Shown here: in pieces, positions 1 to 9,971 of the stretch
How the letters are laid out: every line of letters begins with the position of its first letter
Numbering within the stretch: the stretch's first letter is position 1
From: Flagellimonas hadalis
GTDB taxonomy: Bacteria; Bacteroidota; Bacteroidia; Flavobacteriales; Flavobacteriaceae
DNA: 64,000 nucleotides
Reading direction: 5' to 3'
NCBI RefSeq assembly: GCF_007785775.2
Contig: NZ_VNIK02000002.1
Span: 1-64,000, forward strand
Notes under the pieces: generated by a model
Told to the model about the DNA's origin: nothing
Databases searched by the model: none
What the model saw: the letters and a program-made list of their open reading frames with translations, nothing else
Position numbers and translations under genes: made by a program

Positions 1-1
1 G

Positions 2-565
2 ACCATCCGCAGGAGCGAAAGTTATGGGGCCACCCGATATATGGGTATACCGGACAGTCAGGTGCATTTTTTGGACCTTCCGTTCTATGAGACCGGTACG
101 ATCAAGAAGAATCCACTTGTGGAGCAGGACATCCAGATCATGAACGATATCATAGAAAAGATCGAACCACACCAGATTTATGCAGCTGGGGATCTGGCCG
201 ACCCCCATGGAACTCACCGTGTATGCTTGGAGGCCCTTTTTGCCTCCTTGGATGCCCTGAAATCAAAATCTTTTATGGAGGAATGTTGGGTTTGGCTCTA
301 CCGCGGGGCATGGCACGAGTGGGACACACACGAGATAGAGATGGCCGTCCCGATGAGTCCGGAGCAGGTCTTGAGAAAGCGTAAGGCAATATTTTTTCAT
401 CAAACCCAAAAGGATGGAGTTATGTTCCAAGGGGAAGACCTGAGGGAGTTTTGGGTGCGTGCCGAGGACAGGAACAAGGAAACGGCACAACGATACCAAT
501 CCCTTGGGTTGGCCAGCTATGCTGCAATGGAGGCTTTTGTACGGTATGATTTCTATAAGAAATAG
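2..565 (+). CDS. nagB: Glucosamine-6-phosphate deaminase, C-terminal PIG-L part (5' end outside window)
   Basis: This is the end of a Bacteroidota-type NagB, in which the deaminase domain (glucosamine-6-phosphate to fructose-6-phosphate plus ammonia) is followed by a PIG-L/LmbE-like deacetylase domain. Only the PIG-L part is present. The frame is open from base 2, before the first internal ATG at 41, so the gene begins upstream of the window. Visible motifs are TIRRSESYGATRYMGIPD at the left edge and the metal-site segment GDLADPHGTHR. The cytoplasmic enzyme feeds amino sugars into glycolysis. A broken GlcNAc kinase gene starts 6 bp downstream, which fits a former amino-sugar operon. Family assignment is firm; the role of the PIG-L domain is not established from sequence. 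Confidence 0.9.
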   Translation, partial: TIRRSESYGATRYMGIPDSQVHFLDLPFYETGTIKKNPLVEQDIQIMNDIIEKIEPHQIYAAGDLADPHGTHRVCLEALFASLDALKSKSFMEECWVWLYRGAWHEWDTHEIEMAVPMSPEQVLRKRKAIFFHQTQKDGVMFQGEDLREFWVRAEDRNKETAQRYQSLGLASYAAMEAFVRYDFYKK

Positions 566-571
566 GGCTAT

Positions 572-1397
572 ATGATTTTGATTGCGGATAGAGTGGTTCC
601 ACCAAATGTGATTGGCTCGGTCATGACTCCAAAGGTGTAAGGATTTTTCAAAAAAGGACCATGGGGGGTGAACCCCATGTTGCTCTCCGATGTTGAAATA
701 GAAACAGTTTTTCAAGAAGTAAAAAAAGATATCCCCCAATGTGTGTCAAAGGTAGAGTTCTTTTGCGCTGGCGGTAATCATGAGGAATCCAAGTCAGGAT
801 TGGGGAATTTGTTCCAAAAGCATTTTCCAAAAGCAAAAATTTTTGTTGCCGACGATTTGGAAATGGCCGCGAGGTCTACCCGAGGTTTGCCGGGTGTAGT
901 CTGCATTTTGGGAACAGGTTCCAACAGCTGTTTTTTTGACGGTGTCCAAACCCATAAGCGACTACCAGATCTGGGCTACCACGTGATGGATGAGGGAAGC
1001 GGAAATTACTTTGGAAGAGAACTTCTCCGAAGCTATGCTTATAGATATATGCCTGTAGATCTCCGGAAAATTTTTGAAGACCAGTACGATTTACAATACC
1101 TTGGTAAAAGAACTCTATCATGGGGACAACCCTAGCCCTTATTTGGCCAACTTTGCCCAATTCATGATACAGCATCAAGACCATCTATTCATGCAAGAGG
1201 TGATCAAGGATGGGATTGACAAAGTTTTTGAGCATGTGCTGAGGCCTTACAGGGAAGAAATGGAGTGCTGTCCCATATACTTTGTCGGATCTATTGCCTT
1301 TTATTTGCAAGAAGTGATCCAACATGAAGCCCATAAAAAAGGATACAATACGGTCCATTTTATACAAAAGCCCATAGAATATTTGGTCGGGGAATAG
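572..1397 (+). pseudogene. N-acetylglucosamine kinase (BadF/BadG ATPase family), three frameshifts
   Basis: Four segments in shifting frames together give a Bacteroidota GlcNAc kinase-like protein of about 275 residues. Segment 1 is MILIAD from ATG 572. Two extra bases (AG at 590-591) lead to SGSTKCDW, the phosphate-binding start of the fold. One extra G at about 667, in a run of six G, leads to the frame opened by GTG at 668, with VCILGTGSNSCFFDG and DEGSGNYFGRELLRSY. One extra base near 1094 leads to the last frame with YHGDNPSPYLANFAQF and the C-terminus. Conserved motifs survive in every segment, so the lesions are recent or are sequencing errors. The gene lies 6 bp after nagB, where a salvage kinase is expected. 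Confidence 0.8.
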
Positions 1398-2016
1398 ATT
1401 TGGTCAAACATACTTTTGGTCGAAACATCTGGGTTACTTACATAACGTTGCCATGGAGAGGGGGATTTTAGGCATCTGCAATGGTTTTTTCGCTTACCGG
1501 CATGCCGGAATCATAATTGATTTCCGTAAAAGGTTCTTTGATTGCGTTACTAACAACTACCAATCGACTGCCATTGCTGTTTTTTTACTTGTCATCCGAA
1601 CAATGCCTAAAGGGATTTTCGTTTTGCCATTGGGCTGTTATAATTTCCTTTCTGTGGATACCCCGATCTTTAGGACAAGGTTTTCTACAAAACTTACATG
1701 ATTATCAAGCTGCTCTCCTAAATGGTTGAATGTGGTCCTCATGGTTAGGAATGAAACATATGGATAAAGTCCGTCAATGACCGGAACAGGGGGTTTGGCA
1801 ACATTATGTTTAAAATTTTAACATATTATTATTACATTGTGTCTTGTTTTGGCAAATTCCAAATCACACCGTGGTTTTGAAGAGGTTCAGAAGAGGAAGT
1901 TAAAATTTTTGGGAACTCAAATCAACGCCTACCGAGAAGTGGCGCGAACCATGCCCAAGATTTTTTCAAATAGGTGAAGAACCAATCCAATATTGTTCCA
2001 TCAGTACTTGCACCAT
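1398..2016. other. 619-bp stretch without an intact gene
   Basis: I see no convincing complete gene, tRNA or terminator here. Plus-strand open frames at 1453-1701 and 1517-1729 have a composition unlike the neighbouring proteins and I do not call them. On the minus strand, 1468-1817 reads as broken but protein-like segments (separate entry). The last 200 bp are AT-rich and must hold the promoter of the regulator at 2017, but I cannot point to a clear -33/-7 pair. Confidence 0.5.
1468..1817 (-). pseudogene. Possible remnant of an unidentified gene
   Basis: Reading the minus strand from 1817 gives about 59 codons of ordinary-looking protein (including AKPPVPVIDGLYPYVSFL and FNHLGEQLDNHVSFVENL) up to a stop at 1638-1640. 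The same frame continues after that stop with PNGKTKIPLGIVRMTSKK. Near a run of seven A on that strand (about 1579-1585) the frame shifts, and VVSNAIKEPFTEINYDSGM follows to a stop at 1468-1470. One in-frame stop and one frameshift would make this a decayed gene of at least 115 codons lacking a start. I do not recognise the family. Chance open reading is the alternative, but the composition resembles real protein better than the plus-strand frames do. Confidence 0.35.
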
Positions 2017-5000
2017 ATGAAGCGAATGCTCTCCTTTTTCTTGGTCGTGTTTTTCATGGATGTGGCATTCCCACAGGACACTTTTGACGATTTCACTTTT
2101 GTGAATGTCATGAAAGATGTGTCCAAGGCGGGGATATATACCATTTTGCAGGACAATCAAGGTTTTATTTGGGTGGGAACCAGTGGTTCGGGACTCTATC
2201 GATATGATGGCATGGATCATGTTTCCTATAAGAATGACATTAGGGACAAAACCTCTATTAGTAGCAGTCTGGTCATTTGTAGCTATCAAGACGCCAAGGG
2301 GCGAATATGGATCGGCACTGATGAAGGATTGGATTTATATGACCGCGAACGGGACCAATTCAAAAGAATCAGGCTTTTCAGTGCCGATGGGACCTCTTCG
2401 CAAGTATCTGTCAGCAGTCTCAATGAAGACGACAGAGGAAATATGTTGATTGGCACTTATGGACAAGGGTTGTTGCAAATGGACCCAGCAACACATGTGG
2501 TGGAATTCGTTGAAGCAAAAGTGCCCGGTGAGGGCGAGTTGACTATCCATGCCATACAGCGGGACAGCAAAGACAGGGTATACGTGGGAACAGACCACGG
2601 GTTGTTGAAACTGGATTTTCACGAAAAGGCACTGATTCCGGTTCAGTTGGGCGTTCAATCAGAAGGAATTGGCATAGGCGGTGTCATCAGATCTATGGTC
2701 ATTGATGGTGATGACCGTATTTGGGCAGGAACTTTTTCCCAAGGACTCTACCGGGTGAACAGAAACTCAAATGGCTTGCTTTCGGGGGCCGATCATTTTC
2801 CCATTTCGCAGAACACATTTCTTTCCATGACCAAGCTCTCCGATGGTAGCCTGCTTTGTGGAACGGAAAACGATGGACTTTTCCACATGGACCCCAATGG
2901 ATCGGTAAGGAGGCGATATTTGTACAGTAAAGAGGATGAAAAAGGAATTCTGTCCAATTCCATTTGGGCTTTACTGGAAGATAGGGACGGCAAAATTTGG
3001 ATGGGATATTATAATAAGGGGCTGAGTGTCTATGATCCGTTATTTGACAAGTTTCCCGAATTGGAGAGCCTCTATAACAATCCAAACTCCCTACAGGTAA
3101 GTTCCGTCACATCCATAGTGGAAGATTCGTCCGGCAAACTCTTTATAGGTATGGATGGTGGTGGCATTGATATCTATGACCCAGACAAAAACCATTTCAC
3201 GCATATCAATACCAGGACCCATGGGGCTTATTCGGGGCTGACCAGCGACTACATACAGACGATTTTCTTGGACAGCCATCAGAACCTATGGGCCGGGAGT
3301 TGGGACAAAGGACTCTTTTTTCTTAAAAAGGGGTCTACCCATTTCATAAATTACAGTCCAAACAACACCAATGGCATTTTTACGGCGAATACGGTGATGA
3401 GTATTGACGAAGGCCCCAATGGTGACATTTGGATTGGCTCCTACCGTAACGGACTCTACACATACCGTCCTGGAACAGGGGATTTTGCGCACCATGGGGA
3501 TATAGTTGGGCAGAATGGTCCCAACGGGTATTTCATATGGAAGATATTGTTCGATAACGATGGTGATCTTTGGATGGGAACTACCAAAGGACTTTATAGG
3601 GTCTACAGATCAAAGAACGGGGGACTTTCAGTGAAAGGTTTGCAGGAAGGTATGCAAAAGGAATACGACAACCCTGTTACGGCCAACCATATCCTTTCCC
3701 TCTATCAAACTGAAGATGATATACTCTGGATAGGAACAAAAGGAGCAGGCATTTGTAGATACGATAAAACCTCTGACACTTTTGTCTGGTACAATACCTA
3801 CAAGGGGCAGAAGCAAGAGAATGTTTGTGGAATTATAGGGGACGATAGGGGAAACATATGGTTGGGGGGAAACTCCGGCATCACCAAAATGGAGCTAGGT
3901 ACCGGAAAATTTACGGACTATTCCATCAACGATGGACTTCTTTCCAATGATTATAATATGAATTCCACCTTTAGGGACAACAAAGGGTATATCTATTTCG
4001 GAGGTTACCAAGGCATTGACTATTTCGACCCAGAAGAGATTATCAAAAACACGGACAGACCTTCACTATATCTAAAGGATCTAAAACTGTTCAATCAAAA
4101 GGTCACCCCACTGGAAAAAGGGTCCCCCTTGGCAAGGGTCATATCCGAATCCGACAGCATTGTTCTGAACAACAAGCAATCGGTTTTCACCATTGAGTAT
4201 GCCGGGATAAGCTACACAAGACCGGAGAAGAACAATTATGCCTATTATCTGGAAGGGTACGAAAAAACATGGAACTATGTGGGCAATGCCAAGAGTGCAA
4301 CATATACCAACCTGGCCCCTGGCAACTATGTCTTCAAACTGAAAGCCTCAAACAATGATGGTGTTTGGAGCGAATCACCCCTTACATTGGCGATCAAAGT
4401 GCTTCCGCCTTGGTGGAAGTCAAGTTGGGCCATCATCTTATATGTCATATTGCTGTTGTCCGCCCTTTACCTGCTTAACTGGTTGACGAACATTAGGATA
4501 CAGGAAAGACAAATGGTATCCAACGAAAGGGAAAAAAGACTACAGGAAGCAGAACTGAACGAAAGGAAGTTCCAATTTTTCACAAACATATCCCATGAGT
4601 TTAGGACACCGCTCACACTTATAGCCAATCCGCTAAAGGATATTCTAAAAGATACAGCTCTGCAACTTCCCGAGGACGTTAGGGAAAAACATAGGACGAT
4701 ATACAGGAATACCAATAGGCTCAGCAGATTGGTGGACGAGCTGTTGGATTTTAGAAAATTGGAGATCAATAAAGTGGAGATAAGGGCATCCAAATTGTGC
4801 CTTGGTGACTTTATGGTCAGGGTCACCGACCATTTTAAGGAAGAGGCCCGGTCCAGGGGCATACAAATGGACATCACCACACAATGTCAGGTAATAGAAC
4901 TTTGGGCAGATTCGGATATGTTGGAGAAGATAGCCTTCAACATCCTTTCCAATGCCTTCAAGGTGACGCCAGATGGGGGATCCATCAATATTGAAATGTA

Positions 5001-6180
5001 TCGGTACGAAGAACCCGTGTTATTGCCATTGGTGGATTCGGTCGTTCCGGTCCAGGCAGTGGAATTCAGCATATCGGATACGGGTCCAGGACTCCATGAA
5101 GACCAGTTGGAAAAGATATTCGAACGCTTTTATCAAGTGCAGAATCTCAACAACACCTACTATGGCGGGACCGGAATAGGGTTGGAAGTAGTGGAAAGCT
5201 TTGTGAAACTGCACAAGGGTAAAGTGACGGTGGACAGCAGATTGGGAGAGGGAACGACCTTTAGGGTCATTTTGCCCGCAGGGAATGCCCACTTCACCGA
5301 ACAGGAGATTTTGCAGGATCCTACTATACATAAAGAGGCTATGAACCAATATGACAATGTCCAAACAGCAATTGTGCCATCGGATAAGGTCGGCCAAACG
5401 GCTTGCCCCCACACACTGCTCATTGTAGAGGATAATGCAGAGCTCAGAAACTATCTCTTTAAAGAGCTTTCGGCCCACTATAGGACAAGGGTCGCAAAAA
5501 ATGGCAAAGAAGGGCTTATGTTGGCAAAACAGCTGTTGCCCGATGTTATTCTAACCGATGTGATAATGCCCGAAATGGATGGATATGAGCTTTGTAGACG
5601 TATAAAGGGAGATATGCGGACAAGCCATATCCCAGTTTTGATGCTTACTGCAAAATCATTGACGGACGACCATATCCAGGGGATAGAACAAGGTGCTGAT
5701 GAGTACTTGGTGAAACCTTTTGATATGAGATTGTTGCAAAGCAGGCTTTCACAATTGATCACTACTAGACAGCTTATTTTCAACAAATACTTTGGAGAAC
5801 TCGGCACAAAGGTTGAATTCGGCCATACGGATCCCGTTGACAAGGAATTTATTGAAAAAATACTCGAACATATCCACGCCAATATTGGAGACCCTCTTCT
5901 GGGAGTAGAATCCTTGGCCTCAGAGCTTAAACTCAGTCGAAGCCAGTTATATAGAAAAATCAAGACCCTGTCAGGAATGACGGCCTCGGAGTTCATAAGA
6001 AGCGTCCGCCTGAAAGTGGCCAAACAGATTCTTGAAAATGGAGGGGAGACCAACATTGGGGAATTGTCCTATAGGGTCGGGTTTTCCTCACCTTCCTATT
6101 TCACCAAATGTTTCAAGCACCATTTTGGGGTCATCCCCACCCAATTGGCCGCTCTGAAAAACAGCCCTGAAATATCATAA
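2017..6180 (+). CDS. Hybrid two-component system sensor/AraC-type regulator of the SusC/D locus
   Basis: A one-piece regulator of 1387 residues that senses an oligosaccharide in the periplasm and activates nearby sus-type genes from the inner membrane. A signal segment (about 1-20) precedes 14 Reg_prop blades of the DxxGxIWxGT type (about 40-670, probably two seven-bladed propellers). A Y_Y_Y domain, one membrane helix (about 804-824), HisKA (SHEFRTPL, phospho-His near 859), HATPase_c (DTGPGL near 1020, GGTGIGLE near 1048), a receiver (VEDNAE near 1136, Asp near 1181 in ILTDVIMPEMDG) and an AraC HTH (about 1290-1380) follow. ATG 2017 was chosen over the TTG at 1993 because it puts the signal peptide at the N-terminus. 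The SusC gene follows 562 bp downstream on the same strand. Confidence 0.95.
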   Translation: MKRMLSFFLVVFFMDVAFPQDTFDDFTFVNVMKDVSKAGIYTILQDNQGFIWVGTSGSGLYRYDGMDHVSYKNDIRDKTSISSSLVICSYQDAKGRIWIGTDEGLDLYDRERDQFKRIRLFSADGTSSQVSVSSLNEDDRGNMLIGTYGQGLLQMDPATHVVEFVEAKVPGEGELTIHAIQRDSKDRVYVGTDHGLLKLDFHEKALIPVQLGVQSEGIGIGGVIRSMVIDGDDRIWAGTFSQGLYRVNRNSNGLLSGADHFPISQNTFLSMTKLSDGSLLCGTENDGLFHMDPNGSVRRRYLYSKEDEKGILSNSIWALLEDRDGKIWMGYYNKGLSVYDPLFDKFPELESLYNNPNSLQVSSVTSIVEDSSGKLFIGMDGGGIDIYDPDKNHFTHINTRTHGAYSGLTSDYIQTIFLDSHQNLWAGSWDKGLFFLKKGSTHFINYSPNNTNGIFTANTVMSIDEGPNGDIWIGSYRNGLYTYRPGTGDFAHHGDIVGQNGPNGYFIWKILFDNDGDLWMGTTKGLYRVYRSKNGGLSVKGLQEGMQKEYDNPVTANHILSLYQTEDDILWIGTKGAGICRYDKTSDTFVWYNTYKGQKQENVCGIIGDDRGNIWLGGNSGITKMELGTGKFTDYSINDGLLSNDYNMNSTFRDNKGYIYFGGYQGIDYFDPEEIIKNTDRPSLYLKDLKLFNQKVTPLEKGSPLARVISESDSIVLNNKQSVFTIEYAGISYTRPEKNNYAYYLEGYEKTWNYVGNAKSATYTNLAPGNYVFKLKASNNDGVWSESPLTLAIKVLPPWWKSSWAIILYVILLLSALYLLNWLTNIRIQERQMVSNEREKRLQEAELNERKFQFFTNISHEFRTPLTLIANPLKDILKDTALQLPEDVREKHRTIYRNTNRLSRLVDELLDFRKLEINKVEIRASKLCLGDFMVRVTDHFKEEARSRGIQMDITTQCQVIELWADSDMLEKIAFNILSNAFKVTPDGGSINIEMYRYEEPVLLPLVDSVVPVQAVEFSISDTGPGLHEDQLEKIFERFYQVQNLNNTYYGGTGIGLEVVESFVKLHKGKVTVDSRLGEGTTFRVILPAGNAHFTEQEILQDPTIHKEAMNQYDNVQTAIVPSDKVGQTACPHTLLIVEDNAELRNYLFKELSAHYRTRVAKNGKEGLMLAKQLLPDVILTDVIMPEMDGYELCRRIKGDMRTSHIPVLMLTAKSLTDDHIQGIEQGADEYLVKPFDMRLLQSRLSQLITTRQLIFNKYFGELGTKVEFGHTDPVDKEFIEKILEHIHANIGDPLLGVESLASELKLSRSQLYRKIKTLSGMTASEFIRSVRLKVAKQILENGGETNIGELSYRVGFSSPSYFTKCFKHHFGVIPTQLAALKNSPEIS

Positions 6181-6548
6181 GGACCCCCATCCTGCAAATC
6201 GATCTTTAAAGGTCACAAGCTTTGATGACCGATATGGATTGAGCATTACTATTTCTTGGGGACATACCTAGCGTTTTACGCCCACATTGTGGTCTAGATC
6301 TGGACCTGGCATACAAACGACGGAAATATTCCCTGCCTTCCTTCAACTACTTACTCGATTTTTGACTTCTTTTTTCTGGGGAAGTATGACATATCCTACC
6401 AAATGACATTGCTCTAGAGGGTAGTGTGCTGAAAAGTTGAAGAAAAAGCGCTAAAACAAATGTGCCATACCCTATAAAATATGAAGCAAAAAGCATTTTT
6501 CTTTTGATTCTGCAACATTTGTGTTGATTGCTGGCTCGATTTTGATAT

Positions 6549-6577
6549 TGAGTAATTATTAAAAAATTAACATTTGT
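6549..6577 (+). promoter_or_regulatory. Possible Bacteroidota promoter upstream of small ORF/susC
   Basis: A TTG at about 6549 is followed after 18 bp by AACATTTG, one base off the Bacteroidota -7 consensus TAnnTTTG. The stretch is AT-rich and ends a few bases before the ATG at 6581. The mismatch and the very short leader make this a weak call. Confidence 0.25.
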
Positions 6578-6580
6578 TTG

Positions 6581-6685
6581 ATGAAACGAAAATATTTCTA
6601 TGAAAAATATTGGGAATACGCAGAAATAGTTCTCGTGGTCGTAATTATTGGTCTTTTTATGTTCCTCATCATGTATGTGCTATAG
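6581..6685 (+). CDS. Possible 34-residue single-pass membrane peptide
   Basis: ATG 6581 opens a 34-codon frame. Residues 1-15 are charged and aromatic (MKRKYFYEKYWEYAE), and residues 16-34 form one hydrophobic helix (IVLVVVIIGLFMFLIMYVL), so the product would be an inner-membrane peptide with its positive end in the cytoplasm. It lies 57 bp upstream of susC on the same strand. Clear topology and few rare features argue for a real gene, but at this length chance is possible. I recognise no family. Confidence 0.4.
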   Translation: MKRKYFYEKYWEYAEIVLVVVIIGLFMFLIMYVL

Positions 6686-6742
6686 GAATGTTGAAAGGCC
6701 CTTTGGTACTCTGTTGAAATACTAACTAAAATTGCTTACATA

Positions 6743-9700
6743 ATGATAAATCCTAAATTACTAATTATTGTTTTGGTGCTATGTTGTCCGATGTTCATGT
6801 GGGCACAGACAGTGACCGTGACAGGTTCCGTTGCTGATACAAATGGCATGCCCATACCGGGAGTGTCCGTATTGGTAAAGGGGACAACGAACGGTACAAG
6901 CACTGATTTTGATGGAAAGTTTGCCCTCCAAGGGGTAAAGACTACCGATGAACTATTCTTCTCCTATATAGGAATGGAGGCGCAAACAGTGGCCGTGAAT
7001 GGCAGGACTGCCATTAACATTGTTCTTGAGGAGTCTTTGGAATCCTTGGAAGAAGTCGTGGTTGTGGGTTACGGGGTGCAAAAAAAGGCCTTGACCACAG
7101 GAGCGAACCTAAACGTGCGGGGAGACGATATTGAAGGGCTGAACACCGCAACGGCCATGGAGGCCTTACAAGGCATTGCCCCAGGTGTAAGTGTCACGAG
7201 AAACAGTGGACAACCGGGAGCAGGAACCAAAGTGACCATCCGTGGACTCGGGACCATTGGCAACTCCTCCCCACTCTACATTGTGGACGGGGTGGCAGTG
7301 GGCAACATCGATTACCTCAGTTCTTCCGACATAGAGTCGATGGATGTGCTCAAGGATGCTGCATCTGCGGCAATCTATGGGTCACGGGCGGCCAACGGAG
7401 TTATATTGGTCACCACCAGAAAGGGAAGAAGGGGCCGATCTGCCCATGTGAGGTATGATACATATTATGGTTTCCAAAAAATTTATAAGAACGTTTCCCC
7501 TTTAAATGCCCAGGAATACATGTATATCATGGACGAAGGAAGGGTGAACGATGGTCTGGAGCCCAACAATTGGGAGGCAATTCTCCAGAACAATGCATGG
7601 CTGGACACCAACTATCCGGGCAATCTGGGAACCCAACTGGGTGTCGATATTTGGGACATGCTCCAAAATGGTTGGCAAGGGACCAACTGGATAAATGAAA
7701 TGAGCACGAGAAATGCGCCGGTCGCCAACCACACCATCAACGTGACCGGAGGAGGGGAAGACAATACATATGCCTTTGGGATGTCCTATTTTGACCAGAC
7801 AGGTATCCTTGGGGGCAGCTTGACCAATGCAGGTTTCAAACGACTTACTTTGCGGATGAACACGGAGTTCACCCTTTTCAAGAAGGATGAACGTGACCTG
7901 ATCACCCTTGGGGAAAACCTCACCTACACCAATAGTGAGAACAGGAGCGTGGCCACGGGGAACATCTATTGGAACGACCTCCACAATGCATTGGTACAAA
8001 ATCCATTGATGCCGGCCTATTGGGACCAATCCCCCGATCAACATGGGTTTACCCCTACCCTGGACGGCCTTTCCAACAATCAGACAAACCCATTGGCCGT
8101 GATGTATTATAGGCACAACTATAGCAATTTGGGCAACCGGAACAATACAGTGGTCGGAAACGTGTATCTGGAGATTGAACCCATCGAAAACCTGAAATTA
8201 AGGTCATCGTATGGTATCGATGCATGGTTCGGACATAGTCGTTCTTGGGCACCCACTTATGCCCTTGGGGTACTGTACAGCAATACGAACGACCGGGCCG
8301 AACAAAGCCAGTACCTTGGGAATAACTGGACCTGGACCAATACCATTTCTTATGATCGTTCCTTTGGGGACCACCAGGTCAATGCGTTAGTGGGGTATGA
8401 GATGTACAAAAACCAGATCAACACCAATGTGGGCGGTTCCAAGGCAAACACCCGTTTCGGTTTTCCCGAATACGCCTATTTGGACAATGTGGACAAGACG
8501 GATGTCAACTCAATAGACACTTGGGGCAGGGACAACGCCGCAGGTGGTGGTGGACTGCTCTCCTATATTGCACGTGCACAATACAATTATAAGGAAAGAT
8601 ACCTGCTTTCGGCCACCATGCGTGCCGATGGCTCTTCCAATTTTGCCAAAGGGAACAGATGGGGCTATTTCCCATCCCTCTCGGCAGGATGGATCCTTAC
8701 AGAAGAGAATTTTCTGTCAGGGGCCAAGGAGGTACTTGACTTTGCCAAGCTAAGGGCCAGCTGGGGACAAAACGGAAACCAGTCCATAGATAATTTTATC
8801 TATAGCTCCAACATAGCATACCTGAACCCGGGATATTTTTTCGGGGACACAAAGCCCATTTCCCAGCCAACAGCTGTTCCTGCAAGGGTTACAAATCCCG
8901 ATGTCACTTGGGAGACATCGGAACAATTAAACTTTGGTGTGGACATGAGGCTGCTCCAGTCTAGGCTCGGACTAACCTTCGATTGGTACAAAAAGACCAC
9001 CAAGGATTGGTTGGTCGTGGCACCCATTCAAGGCACATCGGGTGCCGGTGCCCCCTATGTGAATGGAGGGGATATCGAGAACACAGGATTGGAAGCAATG
9101 CTGTCATGGAACGATTCGGCCAATGATTTTAAATATGGGATCACGCTGAGCGGATCGTACAACAAGAATGAAATCACCAGAATTGCAAATGCCGATGGGA
9201 TCATACATGGCCCCAGTTCGGTACTGGCCCAGGGAACGGCAGAAGTGTCCAGGGCCGAGGTGGGCAAACCCATAGGCTTTTTCTATGGATACCAGACAGA
9301 TGGAATCTTGCAGACACAGGAGGAAGTGGATGCTTATGTAAAACCTACCGACGGGACACCATATTTTAGTGATCAGCGTCCAGGAGACGTAAGGTTTGTC
9401 GATCAAAACCAAGACGGTATTATTGATGAGGCGGACAAGGTGATGTTGGGCGATCCCAACCCCGATTTCCAGTTGGGCATACAGTTGGACATGGAATACA
9501 AGGGCTTTTTCACCAACATTACCATGGCAGGAAAGTTTGGTATGCAAGTGATGCAGTCCTACCGGTCCTTTTCGGATAATTTTGACCAAAACTATACGAC
9601 CGAAATTTTTGATAGATGGCACGGGGCGGGCACATCCAATAGACTGCCGCGCATGAGTTCGGTGTCCAACAGGAACACCAACTTTATCTCTGACATCTAT

Positions 9701-9955
9701 ATGCACGATGCCGATTTCCTCAGGATCAATAACCTTACGGTCGGCTTCAAGTTGGGCAGGTATCTTTCGAATATAGACTACATCTCGGAAATAAGGATAT
9801 ATGGTGCAGTGAACAACCTGTACACCTTCACAAAGTACGACGGAATGGATCCGGATGTATCTTTTGGCCATGATGCCAGCTGGGCATCAGGAATAGACCT
9901 AGGGCTTTATCCCCTGCCAAGGACAGTGATGTTCGGGCTTAGTATCGACTTTTAA
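6743..9955 (+). CDS. SusC/RagA-type TonB-dependent outer-membrane transporter
   Basis: A 1070-residue outer-membrane barrel that imports oligosaccharide, or another ligand captured by SusD, using TonB energy. A signal peptide (1-22, ending in MWAQ) precedes a carboxypeptidase-regulatory-like domain (about 23-100, GSVADTNGMPIPGVSVLVKG). Then come the TonB-box-like segment EEVVVVGYGVQKK (about 102-114), a plug with GAGTKVTIRGLGTIGNSSPLYIVDG split motifs and SAAIYGSRAANGVI, and a barrel ending in the aromatic strand FGLSIDF. Length and domain order are typical of SusC. SusD starts 16 bp downstream. Expression is presumably controlled by the hybrid regulator upstream. Confidence 0.97.
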   Translation: MINPKLLIIVLVLCCPMFMWAQTVTVTGSVADTNGMPIPGVSVLVKGTTNGTSTDFDGKFALQGVKTTDELFFSYIGMEAQTVAVNGRTAINIVLEESLESLEEVVVVGYGVQKKALTTGANLNVRGDDIEGLNTATAMEALQGIAPGVSVTRNSGQPGAGTKVTIRGLGTIGNSSPLYIVDGVAVGNIDYLSSSDIESMDVLKDAASAAIYGSRAANGVILVTTRKGRRGRSAHVRYDTYYGFQKIYKNVSPLNAQEYMYIMDEGRVNDGLEPNNWEAILQNNAWLDTNYPGNLGTQLGVDIWDMLQNGWQGTNWINEMSTRNAPVANHTINVTGGGEDNTYAFGMSYFDQTGILGGSLTNAGFKRLTLRMNTEFTLFKKDERDLITLGENLTYTNSENRSVATGNIYWNDLHNALVQNPLMPAYWDQSPDQHGFTPTLDGLSNNQTNPLAVMYYRHNYSNLGNRNNTVVGNVYLEIEPIENLKLRSSYGIDAWFGHSRSWAPTYALGVLYSNTNDRAEQSQYLGNNWTWTNTISYDRSFGDHQVNALVGYEMYKNQINTNVGGSKANTRFGFPEYAYLDNVDKTDVNSIDTWGRDNAAGGGGLLSYIARAQYNYKERYLLSATMRADGSSNFAKGNRWGYFPSLSAGWILTEENFLSGAKEVLDFAKLRASWGQNGNQSIDNFIYSSNIAYLNPGYFFGDTKPISQPTAVPARVTNPDVTWETSEQLNFGVDMRLLQSRLGLTFDWYKKTTKDWLVVAPIQGTSGAGAPYVNGGDIENTGLEAMLSWNDSANDFKYGITLSGSYNKNEITRIANADGIIHGPSSVLAQGTAEVSRAEVGKPIGFFYGYQTDGILQTQEEVDAYVKPTDGTPYFSDQRPGDVRFVDQNQDGIIDEADKVMLGDPNPDFQLGIQLDMEYKGFFTNITMAGKFGMQVMQSYRSFSDNFDQNYTTEIFDRWHGAGTSNRLPRMSSVSNRNTNFISDIYMHDADFLRINNLTVGFKLGRYLSNIDYISEIRIYGAVNNLYTFTKYDGMDPDVSFGHDASWASGIDLGLYPLPRTVMFGLSIDF

Positions 9956-9971
9956 CCATATAAAACACACT

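Larger units (their letters stand above)
6181..6742. other. 562-bp region between regulator and susC
   Basis: This long gap is the likely binding region for the upstream hybrid regulator and holds the susC promoter. It contains one plausible short gene (6581-6685) and an AT-rich promoter-like stretch just before it. The first 350 bp show no open frame, hairpin or repeat that I can defend. Confidence 0.5.

Noticed and set aside
1453..1729. Plus-strand open frames of 70-82 codons
   Set aside because: Composition is Phe/Ile/Cys-rich without motifs, and the opposite strand reads more like protein. No promoter or neighbour supports them.
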